This document shows positions 9,434-19,200 of a stretch of 64,000 nucleotides of DNA, piece after piece (position 1 is the first letter of the stretch; each line of letters begins with the position of its first letter). The DNA comes from Sulfolobus sp. A20 (GTDB taxonomy: Archaea > Thermoproteota > Thermoprotei_A > Sulfolobales > Sulfolobaceae), in NCBI RefSeq assembly GCF_001719125.1, contig NZ_CP017006.1, positions 2,618,384 to 2,682,383 of the forward strand, given 5' to 3'. Both the position numbers and the translations under genes were made by a program. Under the pieces are notes generated by a model, which was given only the letters and a program-made list of their open reading frames with translations, was not told the DNA's origin and searched no databases.

Positions 9434-10078
9434 ATGAAATTTGTAGTAGGTTCTCCAGTCAGAGTCCTAGTTAAGGGCGTACATGTAGGTTGCTGGAGTA
9501 CCGATGAGAGATTAAAATACCCGATTAAGGTTTTAGACTTCAGAATGATGGACAACTATTTGAGAATGCTGTTATTAATCCACAAGGATGATAGGAAACC
9601 CCTTTTAGAGAGGTTGAAGCAAACTTATAGAGTGTTTATCTTGACTAGTGCAACTAAGTATTCTAGGGATAAGATAATACTAAGCTTCATAAAAAACGTG
9701 AATAAAATTTCAATACCCAGAATGATTGACCAATACCACGGATTCTTTCTAGGTGCAACTTATAACCAAGGAATAGAAAAATGGGACTTCTTAATACCTA
9801 GCCAACACCTAGACTATATCATGGAAGGTTTGAAAAATATAATGATCAATATCGAAGTTAGAACTAAGGAATACAAACCAGTAAGCGAAGTAGAACTAAC
9901 AGAAAAGGAAAAAGAAATACTAGAAACCGCAGTTAAACTAGGCTATTTTGAGTTCCCCAGAAAAGTAAACTTAGAAGACTTAAGTAAAACGTTAAACGTT
10001 TCCCCCTCAACTCTATTATACCACATAAGAAATATAGAAAAGAAGATAATGTTAAAACTGGTCAGTGAAGAGAAGTAA
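9434..10078 (+). CDS. HTH_10 (bacterio-opsin-activator type) transcription regulator
   Basis: 214 residues. The C-terminal 60 residues are an HTH_10 domain: LTEKEKEILETAVKLGYF, FPRKVNLEDLSKTLNVS, and STLLYHIRNIEKKI as recognition helix. The N-terminal 140 residues are a small-molecule-binding-like alpha/beta region with no recognisable cofactor motif. A TATA-like AAATTTAAAG near 9401-9411 precedes a near-leaderless ATG. Placed directly after the monooxygenase operon, it is a likely aromatic-responsive activator of it; that is inference. The 178 bases before it hold T-rich stretches that could terminate the operon. Confidence 0.85.
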   Translation: MKFVVGSPVRVLVKGVHVGCWSTDERLKYPIKVLDFRMMDNYLRMLLLIHKDDRKPLLERLKQTYRVFILTSATKYSRDKIILSFIKNVNKISIPRMIDQYHGFFLGATYNQGIEKWDFLIPSQHLDYIMEGLKNIMINIEVRTKEYKPVSEVELTEKEKEILETAVKLGYFEFPRKVNLEDLSKTLNVSPSTLLYHIRNIEKKIMLKLVSEEK

Positions 10079-10744
10079 TAATTATTGACGATTAAGCGAT
10101 AAAACGAGTGAAATCCTTTCCTTTTTATTATACTAAGAAAGTTGCGAAATTAACAGCTTCAGCCATAAAGATTGCTCCTCCCTAAAGGGCGAGATAAGCC
10201 TCATCAGAAACGGGAGAAGAACCAAGGGCTATCTACTTGAAGGACTTAGGGCTTAAATTCAAAGGGAAAGCTCTAGTATGAAAGAGTTGAGGAAAACCTC
10301 ACAAGGAGGGGACGGCAAAGCTTTAAGCATACTAGAGGGTCTCTAACCCTGTTTACCGGCAATCAAAATCGATGAAAAGAGAAGGAAATTTAAAATCCAA
10401 TTTTTAGAGCACATGTTTACGTTATGGCGTCAGGAAATTTCACATTATTTTGAAATATAGGGATGGGTTTTCAAACTATCTTGAAAGTGAAGTGGGAAAG
10501 CCAAGTCTATTACAAATGTAATCTATAGTATGTTCACGAGATGTGAAAGTTGGAAGTAACATGTTTTAAAATTCTAAAAACAGTTAATTTTATAAAAGTA
10601 AGCTAAATCTTACTAACAAGTCTATTATTAAACGCTGTCTTTAGTAGTTATATGGATGATATCAGAGACACCAACTAGCTATAAAGGAAGTTAACCTTTG
10701 AATGGAACTAAACCATTCTTAAAAGAGACCTCTAAGGGAAGTAA
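10079..10744. other. Intergenic region with a weak insertion-sequence fossil
   Basis: No open frame of note. Around 10163-10205 the minus strand reads GAGGCTTATCTCGCCCTTTA-like sequence followed by GGAGGAG, a decayed copy of the end hairpin seen many times in this window (see the TnpB fossils). Nothing else recognisable was found; the rest is AT-rich with many stops. Confidence 0.35.
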
Positions 10745-11149
10745 TTAAGGTATTTCGACTTTTACGCCTAAACTTCCTGCAACTTCAGCCTGTTTTACAT
10801 CCCTCGTTATTAGTGTAGCTCCATGTCTTAAGCACGCCGCTATGTACAATGAGTCATAGAACGTGAGGTTATTGTTTATTGCGATGTTGAACGCCTCTTC
10901 GACGTAGTCCATTTCATTTAAGAGTATTAAGGTCTTCTCCTTTAAAATGTCGAATAGTATTCTCTTCATTTCAAGAGCTGTCCTAACGTCTATCAGTTTC
11001 TTTACGTTCGCCATTTTCCATATAGCGTTCATAGTCTCTTTTATAACATGGTCAATGGAATAGGCTGGTGTGAAAAGCCTTAATATCTTATCCCACTCTT
11101 CCTCCTTTAATATCACAGCAGTAAGGGCAGAAGCGTCAACTATCAGCAT
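10745..11149 (-). CDS. vapC: VapC-family PIN-domain ribonuclease toxin
   Basis: 134 residues from the ATG at 11149, which overlaps the end of the antitoxin gene. The longer frame upstream only reads through vapB. PIN acidic residues are visible: Asp in LIVDASALT at the start, Glu in VIKETMNA, Asp in TFYDSLYIAAC, and Asp in LITRDVKQ. VapC toxins cleave tRNA or rRNA unless bound by VapB. Translationally coupled to vapB. Confidence 0.9.
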   Translation of the reverse strand: MLIVDASALTAVILKEEEWDKILRLFTPAYSIDHVIKETMNAIWKMANVKKLIDVRTALEMKRILFDILKEKTLILLNEMDYVEEAFNIAINNNLTFYDSLYIAACLRHGATLITRDVKQAEVAGSLGVKVEIP

Positions 11150-11372
11150 CCCTATCTTCCCTGATGAGCTCTGATGATATACCCCTTCTAAAGCTCCAGT
11201 TAGCCTCATTCAACTCCTTTAGGACTTTATCAACCCCCCTCTTAGCCTCAATTTCAGCAATCTTTTGCTCTACAAACCTCCTCAACTCCTCTGACCAATT
11301 AACCTCGTTTCTATATAACTCCATCTTCTCCTTTATCTCCTTTCTGACCTTAAAACTGACAACCTCAGACAT
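11136..11372 (-). CDS. vapB: VapB-type antitoxin
   Basis: 78 residues: a short N-terminal DNA-binding strand and helix (SEVVSFKVRKEIKEKMELY, ribbon-helix-helix-like) and a charged C-terminus ending in the toxin-binding region (NWSFRRGISSELI). It overlaps vapC by 14 bases, the usual arrangement. It should bind both VapC and its own promoter. TATA-like TTTATAGG lies about 25 bases upstream on the minus strand. Confidence 0.85.
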   Translation of the reverse strand: MSEVVSFKVRKEIKEKMELYRNEVNWSEELRRFVEQKIAEIEAKRGVDKVLKELNEANWSFRRGISSELIREDRDADS

Positions 11373-11399
11373 AAAATTATACTGTAAAGTAGACCTATA

Positions 11400-11864
11400 A
11401 AGTTTACTCTAGGGTTTTACGTCTCAGCTTCCCGACAGAGAGGCTTTCATAAACTCTGTAATTTCCTCCAGGAAGTGAAACCCCTTAATTTTGCTTAAAA
11501 TCAAACCTATCCTCGCCCTAAAAATACTTTTCCATAATAAAGAAAATTCAATTTATATCAACCAAATTGTTGCTCACACACCCAAATCTTTTAGTTAACC
11601 TTACAAATCTTTTCTTTTCCCCTACACCTTACTACCAACCCATCTAATCTTATTACCTAAACCATTCTTCTCCCCTCTTTGTGACTCTGTCCTCATTTTT
11701 CCCATCAATCTAAAGTTTTCAGTTATCTGAACGTTAAATCACCCATTGAATTTAGTTTAACTATTTTACAAAGTCGAGAAAAGCCCTCTATAAGCTCTTA
11801 CAAAACTGTTTTCGACTCTCTATATAAGATAATATTTTTAAATGACAGTTGAGTAACATATTCT
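11400..11864. other. Intergenic region with MITE half-copy
   Basis: 465 bases without a gene. Bases 11488-11583 are the right half of the MITE described at 24771, including the conserved AATTTATATCAACC block and the terminus AAATTGTTGCTCACACAC. Near 11430-11450 is a weak trace of the TnpB-end hairpin. Bases 11832-11842 hold the TATA box (ATTTTTAAATG) of nurA. Confidence 0.6.
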
Positions 11865-12884
11865 ATGGGAATTGAGGACGCACTAAGGGACCTCATCCTA
11901 ATCCTATCAAAGTTGTCTAAAGACAAGAAGTTCTTGGGAGTTAAGACTTCAAACATTGAGGAGTCCAACCCAGTTTTCTTTGAGGAGAACTTCACTCCAT
12001 GCGACCCTCTATCTGACTTCGGTTACCTGGACAGCTCTTCTAGGGTAATTAGCATAAGGGGAGCTAACCTTTACTTCGCTTCCCTTTACGCTAACGATAG
12101 TGGGAGTCACATAATGGTACCCCTAAACACTTCCGTCCCCTTCATCGCCATAAAGGCATCTGAAGACGTGACAAGCGCTATCCAGAACTTAGGCTTCATA
12201 AAGGTCCAGAACCCTAACGGTGAACCCTATTCATTGGACTACAAGGACGACAACATCTTAGATGAGATGAGGATATCCTTAGAGAACTATGCTATAAATA
12301 AGTCTAGATCAAAGGTAGTAATAGTAGATGGACCCATCTTCCCTGGACCTTACTTAGAGATGGTCGGTGAGCCCTATAAGTCAGCCTTTGAGACATTAGC
12401 ACTCCAGAGAAACACGGATAAATTAATAGGGATTGTTAAGAGGCTGAACTTCAGCAGAAAGTTGAGGAGAGTCAAAGAGATAGAGCAGAACTACCCAGAG
12501 CTAGTCAAGTCTGGGGCAACAGATGACATAATAGTCATGGAGATGGGGAAGGGGAGTAACGTGTACTTAACACCGATCTACAGCGAGGAAGTTACTATAA
12601 GGGACAAAGAGTTCACACGCTATATGGTCTACGTGAAGGTATTCGATAGCGTCTTCAGAGTGGAGAGCATGAGCAAAGATTTATTATGCAAAGGAGTTTC
12701 AACAGCTATAAAAAACGCCTCATTTAGGGGTATACCAACCTTCATTGAAGTCGCTGACAAGATGTCTAGGAAGTTGAGTGCCTCAGTCTACGTCTTGAGC
12801 TTTACCTACGCTAAGGGCTTAGTCGGTATTACATACGACGATTGGAACAGGTTTATTGAGGCTAATAGAGACCTAAATGATTAG
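11865..12884 (+). CDS. nurA: NurA-domain 5'-3' nuclease
   Basis: 339 residues with NurA catalytic features: Asp in GYLDSSSR near residue 56, a conserved strand SIRGANLYFASLYA, and a second acidic motif VIVDGPIFPGPYLE near residue 148. NurA forms a ring that threads DNA from the HerA hexamer and degrades it. The TATA box at 11832-11842 gives a leaderless start. Its stop overlaps the herA start by 8 bases. The usual archaeal nurA-herA genes stand with mre11-rad50; here those are absent, so this is probably a second, accessory pair. Confidence 0.85.
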   Translation: MGIEDALRDLILILSKLSKDKKFLGVKTSNIEESNPVFFEENFTPCDPLSDFGYLDSSSRVISIRGANLYFASLYANDSGSHIMVPLNTSVPFIAIKASEDVTSAIQNLGFIKVQNPNGEPYSLDYKDDNILDEMRISLENYAINKSRSKVVIVDGPIFPGPYLEMVGEPYKSAFETLALQRNTDKLIGIVKRLNFSRKLRRVKEIEQNYPELVKSGATDDIIVMEMGKGSNVYLTPIYSEEVTIRDKEFTRYMVYVKVFDSVFRVESMSKDLLCKGVSTAIKNASFRGIPTFIEVADKMSRKLSASVYVLSFTYAKGLVGITYDDWNRFIEANRDLND

Positions 12885-14592
12885 GTGGGCTGTAATGGAA
12901 GAAAGAGATGAGGAAATGAAAAGGGATGAAGCCTTAGATAATAACAGACCAATAGGAGAGGATGTGGTCTTAAAGCTCAGCCAGTTGATAGAGGATGCTA
13001 AGCTAAGGGCTAAAAAGGAAGGTGAAGTTGTAGGCTTAGTATCGAGGGTAACGCCAATATCTCACGGTACTGAGACTAAGGAGATAAAGGCTGATGTTCC
13101 ATTCAACGTATATCTGTCTAAGAGGTTTTTAGTAGGTAGCTATATAGGTATTTCTTTGCCTATTGCCGAGACTCTCATCCTAGGTAGGATAACCCAGGTT
13201 GAGAGGTCTGACATCCTATCCGTGTCGAGAGTCCCAGCACTTTTCCCCGTAGAAGAAGCCTCTGGAATGACGACTCCGCTCACCCTAACCATTGAGCTAT
13301 TATCTGAAGAGGTAGGGGGTGAGGTAGTCCCTCCTTCATCCCCAGTAGATCCCCAGAGCCCCATCTTCGTTCCTAACAAGGAGTTCATAAAGAGAATGCT
13401 AGGAATACCAGATTCTGGTATTACAATAGGAAGAATAGTGGAAGGCTATAAAGAGTTAGACATAGAGGTAAAACTCACTGGGGAGATCCTAAGGCACCAC
13501 GTACTTGTCGTGGGCACTACGGGTGCTGGAAAGACCAATCTCCTAAAGGTCATATTGAGGAACAGTGAAATACCAGTAATAGTCTTCGACATTCAAGGTG
13601 ACTACGTTACCCCTGTCGCGAGAATGGGAGGTAACGTAATATTGCCCATTACTAGAGATTACGCTAAACTAGGCGTAACTGAATTCATCAATCTGTACCT
13701 AAAGAGGAGCAACCTACAAGGCTATACTATAGGGGAGATCGAAGGTAACAAAGCAGTCTTAAGAAACGATAAGGGCAAAGAGTTCAACCTTTACTTAGTA
13801 GCCTTCAGACTCACAGAAACCTATAATCTATTACCAGAGGTCTCACCGTTCTTTTCAGCCCAGGGTGGTGAGTTCTTCAAGATAGTAACGAGGGAATGCG
13901 GGAGTATTATCGATGAATGGGAAGAAATGTGCTCAAGTGCTATGAGGAAAAATAAGGTATACCCGACCACACAAGAAAACATCCTGAGGTCTGTTACCCT
14001 ATTAAGAGAGACTGGAGTCATAGACGTAAAGATGAAAGAACTAAAAGGGTATTATTTATACGAACCGAACTATAAGGACTTGGTCAGTTCTGATGCGAAG
14101 TCGGTCGTAGATCTCAGGTGGGTCTCAGAAAAGGGGATCTCCTCTGCCACCATGTCAGCCTTTATCATAGCAGACAGGATATTCGAGCTCATAGACGATA
14201 AGTATAAAAAAGAGGGAAAGGAGACTCCCTTCTTGATGATATTCGATGAAGCGCATGAATACTTCCCCCAGAGTAGAAGAGACGAACAAAAAGATGCGTT
14301 AGAGAGGTTAATAAATAGGATTATGAGGTTAGGAAGGGTAAGGGGTATAGGTACGATATTGGCAACGCATAGGCCTACTGACCTCAACGACTTAATACTT
14401 ACTTTGGCAAATACTAAGATCACTTTAAGGGCTGATGAAGACGCCCTAAAGAAGATAGGTATGGACAACTACGCAAGTCTCTTGCAGGCTGCCCCAGCTG
14501 GTTACGGGGTAATGAGGACATTCTCCTTAAAAGTCCATGACTTGTTCTTCAGAGCCCTTAAATACGATGACCGTGATAACTTTCAAGTATAG
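12877..14592 (+). CDS. herA: HerA-type bipolar DNA translocase ATPase
   Basis: 571 residues. An N-terminal HAS-barrel-like region (residues 40-190) precedes the RecA-like core: Walker A GTTGAGKTN near residue 213, VFDIQGDY, and Walker B FLMIFDEAHEYFP near residue 455. A later arginine-rich LERLINRIMRLGRVRG and ILATHRP sensor motif complete the FtsK/HerA core. It translocates along DNA as a hexamer and feeds the NurA nuclease encoded by the overlapping gene upstream. With no mre11 or rad50 nearby, a role in defence against foreign DNA is possible but inferred. Confidence 0.88.
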   Translation: MIRWAVMEERDEEMKRDEALDNNRPIGEDVVLKLSQLIEDAKLRAKKEGEVVGLVSRVTPISHGTETKEIKADVPFNVYLSKRFLVGSYIGISLPIAETLILGRITQVERSDILSVSRVPALFPVEEASGMTTPLTLTIELLSEEVGGEVVPPSSPVDPQSPIFVPNKEFIKRMLGIPDSGITIGRIVEGYKELDIEVKLTGEILRHHVLVVGTTGAGKTNLLKVILRNSEIPVIVFDIQGDYVTPVARMGGNVILPITRDYAKLGVTEFINLYLKRSNLQGYTIGEIEGNKAVLRNDKGKEFNLYLVAFRLTETYNLLPEVSPFFSAQGGEFFKIVTRECGSIIDEWEEMCSSAMRKNKVYPTTQENILRSVTLLRETGVIDVKMKELKGYYLYEPNYKDLVSSDAKSVVDLRWVSEKGISSATMSAFIIADRIFELIDDKYKKEGKETPFLMIFDEAHEYFPQSRRDEQKDALERLINRIMRLGRVRGIGTILATHRPTDLNDLILTLANTKITLRADEDALKKIGMDNYASLLQAAPAGYGVMRTFSLKVHDLFFRALKYDDRDNFQV

Positions 14593-14737
14593 GGGGTGTA
14601 CTTAGATATTTAAAGCTCATCCCTTGTATTAACTACTGATCTGCCTCAACTGGACTCTTCCAATAAATCGCTAACTTTGTAATTTAGAATCTAAAGTCTA
14701 AAAAAGACTTAAAAATCTCCATCTACAAGTATATACT

Positions 14738-15280
14738 ATGGCAGCTAATAATCCCCTATATAACATGGTATGCCAACCCGTTGGTTTAGGTACTAAAATG
14801 ATCCAAATACCAATCACTAGCTCATTAGACATGAGAAGACTGAGTAAGGACTTAAAGCTACTTCTGAGGTCACAGGGGTATACTGTTTACGCTACTTACG
14901 GCGAAAACGTCCTAATCCTCCAAATACACGCAGTTGGGATTAGGGGGCACTACTACACTGTTAAGATCTGTCAGAACAATAACGTAGTCCTTCTAGAGGC
15001 TGGGATAACTAATGGTAGAGTACAACTGGAGGAGGCTGGAATATCTGCTGGCATAGGCGCTGTCTCTGACGTATTCCTACACAACAGATTTTTAACACTA
15101 CTCTCTGGAGCCTTTAGTGGTGTGGACATAGCTAGCGTCCTGGGGAGCTACCAACAAGAGAACCAAATACTGCAACAGATACAACAAGTCATTCTCCAGT
15201 ACCAAAGGTGCCCAAACTGTGGACATCCAATAAAGGCTGGGTATAAATACTGTATAAACTGTGGGATAAGACTTTCTTAA
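14738..15280 (+). CDS. Unrecognised protein with C-terminal zinc ribbon
   Basis: 180 residues. The last 24 form a double-CxxC zinc ribbon (RCPNCGHPIKAGYKYCINCG). The first 130 residues are an alpha/beta domain I do not recognise (KLLLRSQGYTVYATYGENV), followed by a Gln-rich linker (NQILQQIQQVILQYQ). No membrane segment is convincing. TATA-like GACTTAAAAATC at 14705-14716 gives its own promoter, 145 bases after herA. Its place next to nurA-herA makes a shared function plausible, no more. Confidence 0.7.
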   Translation: MAANNPLYNMVCQPVGLGTKMIQIPITSSLDMRRLSKDLKLLLRSQGYTVYATYGENVLILQIHAVGIRGHYYTVKICQNNNVVLLEAGITNGRVQLEEAGISAGIGAVSDVFLHNRFLTLLSGAFSGVDIASVLGSYQQENQILQQIQQVILQYQRCPNCGHPIKAGYKYCINCGIRLS

Positions 15281-15629
15281 TTAGCTCAGAGAAGGCAAAC
15301 CTCGCCTTTTAGGGTTAAAATGGAAAGTCAGAGGAGTAATCCAGAGAAGAGTGCTTAAACGGGGATGGAAAAGATTGGAAGCTAAACCCTTATGCCATAG
15401 TTCATGACGACTCAACCTTCTGACTTCTTTCAACCATAAAAAAGTCTCCTTAAGTACCTTTACATCTCTGACTTCCTCCTTACCAGAGGGGCTTTCCTAG
15501 ACCCTAAAATTCGAGTAAACTTATATGCTTGCCCCAGCACTGACCTTGAAGTCAGTTTTAACCCTAAAATTTTCTAGGATGAATAGAATTTAACAAAATT
15601 ATTTCCCTTACAATGGTTTTTAAGCTTAA
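15281..15629. other. Intergenic region with hairpin fossils
   Basis: No gene. ACCTCGCCTTTTAGGG at 15299-15314 and, on the minus strand, GGAAAGCCCCTCTGG...GGAGGAAGTCAG at 15466-15505 are decayed copies of the TnpB-end hairpin of this genome. Nothing else recognised. Confidence 0.4.
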
Positions 15630-15775
15630 TAGAAGACAATATAAGGAATATACAAAGAAATGAAAACCGTAAAAATATTAGAATAATACAGCCTACTAAA
15701 AAGTGTAAAAACTATGGATTCTTTAACTACTGCAAACCAGTCAAACATGGTAATTTTTATTTGAGGGAAATATAG
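15630..15775 (+). pseudogene. cas4 3'-end fragment with lost Fe-S cysteine
   Basis: About 48 codons that duplicate the C-terminus of the cas4 gene at 34751-35323, in frame to the same stop (FYLREI, TAG at 15773). The Fe-S motif CKNCGFFNYC of the intact gene reads CKNYGFFNYC here, so one cluster cysteine is lost. There is no start. It lies just upstream of the leader of array 1, exactly as intact cas4 lies upstream of the leader of array 2, showing that leader plus cas4 were copied as a unit and cas4 then decayed. Confidence 0.85.
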
Positions 15776-16222
15776 ATTTTATAATGTAATAAAACCTTTT
15801 TATTTTAACGTCAATCCAATTTTTACGTTATAACGCGCTTATTTAAGCCCCTTTATAAACATAACTATAACGTTATGTTAAAAATCGTTTTATATATTCT
15901 ATCATTTTCAATAAATCTTTAAACGCCTTATTACGATATAATAACCTTATAACGCGTAAATTCAAACAGTATTTGTCAGTCTTCATTAAGTGGTTTAAAA
16001 GTGTAAAAGTATGAGTCTCAATGCGAGAGTTGCGATAATCATTTGGTGAATTAAACGTTTATAAATTAACCCAAACTTTCAAATAAATTAAAAGTCCATG
16101 CGAGAGAAAAACGTTAAAGACTATTACTAGGAAAAACACTCGCATGATAGGGGAAGGTGACTAAAGTAAAATTTATTATAGGGGAAGGAGAAGATAAGGA
16201 ATATGGGTTAATAAACAAATCA
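15776..16222 (+). promoter_or_regulatory. CRISPR leader of array 1
   Basis: Bases from the cas4 relic stop to the first repeat are closely similar to the regions 34304-34750 (reversed) and 39356-39811. Shared blocks include an AT-rich core, a TTTATAAATTAACCC block, and a CATGCGAG inverted repeat whose arms (16097 and 16140 regions) are about 40 bases apart. AAATTTATTATAGGGG near 16168-16183 is a likely TATA box for pre-crRNA, about 45 bases before the first repeat. Confidence 0.85.
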
Positions 16223-19200
16223 GAAGCATCCCATAAGGGATTGAAAGTAGCCCACGCGAAAAATATCATATCGATAAAATCTCCCAAGAAGCATCCCATA
16301 AGGGATTGAAAGAAATAATAGTTTTCAAAATTCTGTGGCGTCCACAAGTCCACAGAAGCATCCCATAAGGGATTGAAAGATTTCTTTCATGTATGAAATA
16401 CACTGTGGGTCATTGATTGAAGCATCCCATAAGGGATTGAAAGAAATTTACATTATTTTGTAATCTATTACAGACACAAAAATGAAGCATCCCATAAGGG
16501 ATTGAAAGACCCATTAAGCCAATACGGATATAATAGTAACATAGGGTTGTGAAGCATCCCATAAGGGATTGAAAGGAAGTTTTTATTTGATTATATATAT
16601 CTTTCCAGCTCGTCATGGAAGCATCCCATAAGGGATTGAAAGAAATTTCCCGATAAACTCATCATACCTAAATAGTAAAAACGAAGCATCCCATAAGGGA
16701 TTGAAAGCTCACTATATAAAAATAATTTTAGCAAAAGATTTTCTGAGAAGCATCCCATAAGGGATTGAAAGTTTAGAAATTGCATTCCTATCACCATTGT
16801 TGTAATGGAAGCATCCCATAAGGGATTGAAAGTATTTTTTGGTATTGGCAGTTATCGTTAGAAAGTAAGGAAGCATCCCATAAGGGATTGAAAGGGTTCA
16901 ACAGTCTACCCAGTTTGAATCTTTAGCCTACACAACGAAGCATCCCATAAGGGATTGAAAGTTGATGAAATTGTATATTAGTAAATACAAACTCTGTCCC
17001 AGAAGCATCCCATAAGGGATTGAAAGTACGCTTTTTCGATCTCGTTCTTTATTTCGTCCAAACTTGAAGCATCCCATAAGGGATTGAAAGTTTGGATATG
17101 ATTTCGCCGAAACCCATAACTTGTTTAACTGAAGCATCCCATAAGGGATTGAAAGCTCACCTTGTAATACATACACTTCTTGAAGTCAGTAAAAGAAGCA
17201 TCCCATAAGGGATTGAAAGTTATCGATTTGTTAATCGGCTTAATGGTCGCAGGTCTCGTAGAAGCATCCCATAAGGGATTGAAAGTGTTTGTTGAAAATC
17301 TTTACAGCAATTTCAAAGTAAGACTCGAAGCATCCCATAAGGGATTGAAAGCTTTTCACTAAAATTTTTTAGTTTATAAATGTCTTTACGGAAGCATCCC
17401 ATAAGGGATTGAAAGTCTTTCACGATAAAAGTCTACAATAGAATTGCTGGAAATGAAGCATCCCATAAGGGATTGAAAGAACCCACCTATTACTATAGGG
17501 GTTTTATCTGGTTTACTCGAAGCATCCCATAAGGGATTGAAAGAAATAATAACAGTATTATTCCCATAACCATGCCTGCTCCGAGAAGCATCCCATAAGG
17601 GATTGAAAGAAATCAGCTACAATCCAGAAATGTATTCCAATTTTTTACGGAAGCATCCCATAAGGGATTGAAAGTCGGGTACCCAGATCTCACGGTTTTT
17701 TATCTTGAGGCATGAAGCATCCCATAAGGGATTGAAAGATAAAGATATTTAGAAAAAGGGAAATAGAAGAAATAGAAAGAAGCATCCCATAAGGGATTGA
17801 AAGCTATTAAATTTGTAAACCTTTACTGGATTACTGTGCGAAGGAAGCATCCCATAAGGGATTGAAAGCAGTTCATAGTTTCTAAGATTTTCTTTTTGTA
17901 ATCTCTTAGAAGCATCCCATAAGGGATTGAAAGGCTGGTATTAGCCTTAAGTCACTATTAATTACATTCAAGAAGCATCCCATAAGGGATTGAAAGATAT
18001 GTAGCCTTTCCAATAGCTCGTCTATGTCGCCCTCAGGAAGCATCCCATAAGGGATTGAAAGATATCAAAAACCCTTAAGTCTGTTTCACTATCCTTTATA
18101 ACGAAGCATCCCATAAGGGGTTGAAAGACCGTTTCCAGTATTTCTGAGATAATATCGCCCTTCATTGAAGCATCCCATAAGGGATTGAAAGTAAATTCAC
18201 CGAGTTATTGCATCTTTCGCGTCTGGGCTTTGAAGCATCCCATAAGGGATTGAAAGTCTTCAGCCTTTGCAATAATAAGCATATTTTGGTCTTCGTGAAG
18301 CATCCCATAAGGGATTGAAAGTTACCGTTCCTCAAGTGCCACAAGTAGTACACTGCATCAGAAGCATCCCATAAGGGATTGAAAGGTCCTACTTTGGTTA
18401 TATTGTTTTTATGCATATACCTATGAAGCATCCCATAAGGGATTGAAAGATAAGAAATACAAAGACTACACGCCGGACTTCTACGAGAAGCATCCCATAA
18501 GGGATTGAAAGATTGGAAATTTTTCTCTTATCGGTTTTGGTATCGTCATTGAAGCATCCCATAAGGGATTGAAAGTAATCTCCTGCTATCGCCCTATTCA
18601 TTGTAACGGTATCGCGAAGCATCCCATAAGGGATTGAAAGGGTAAATAGTCGTAGCGAGTCGTTTTCTCGTAAGTAAATGAAGCATCCCATAAGGGATTG
18701 AAAGAATTACTTCAGCTATATCTTCAGCTACGTTAAAAATACTAGAAGCATCCCATAAGGGATTGAAAGTCAATTTTCCAAACTTTGAATTTTGCAAACC
18801 GCAAAGTCTTGAAGCATCCCATAAGGGATTGAAAGTAAGTGTTCAATAAGGGAGTACTGAAATTAGAACTGGAGTGAAGCATCCCATAAGGGATTGAAAG
18901 ATTTTGTCACTTTGCACATTTAGATTAAAGTTGTCGAACAGAAGCATCCCATAAGGGATTGAAAGTAACGGTTAGCGAGATACAGTAGATTATTAATCTC
19001 ATTCTCGGAAGCATCCCATAAGGGATTGAAAGACGTAACTTTTCCCCGTTTTTCTCATGAAGTTTACGAGAAACTCGATGCATCCCATAAGGGATTGAAA
19101 GGTTTTAAAATTTTGTTTTGAAAAATTATGTCCCCATATCTGATGCATCCCATAAGGGATTGAAAGGTTAAGAAATTTACTAAATAATCGCCCACACATG

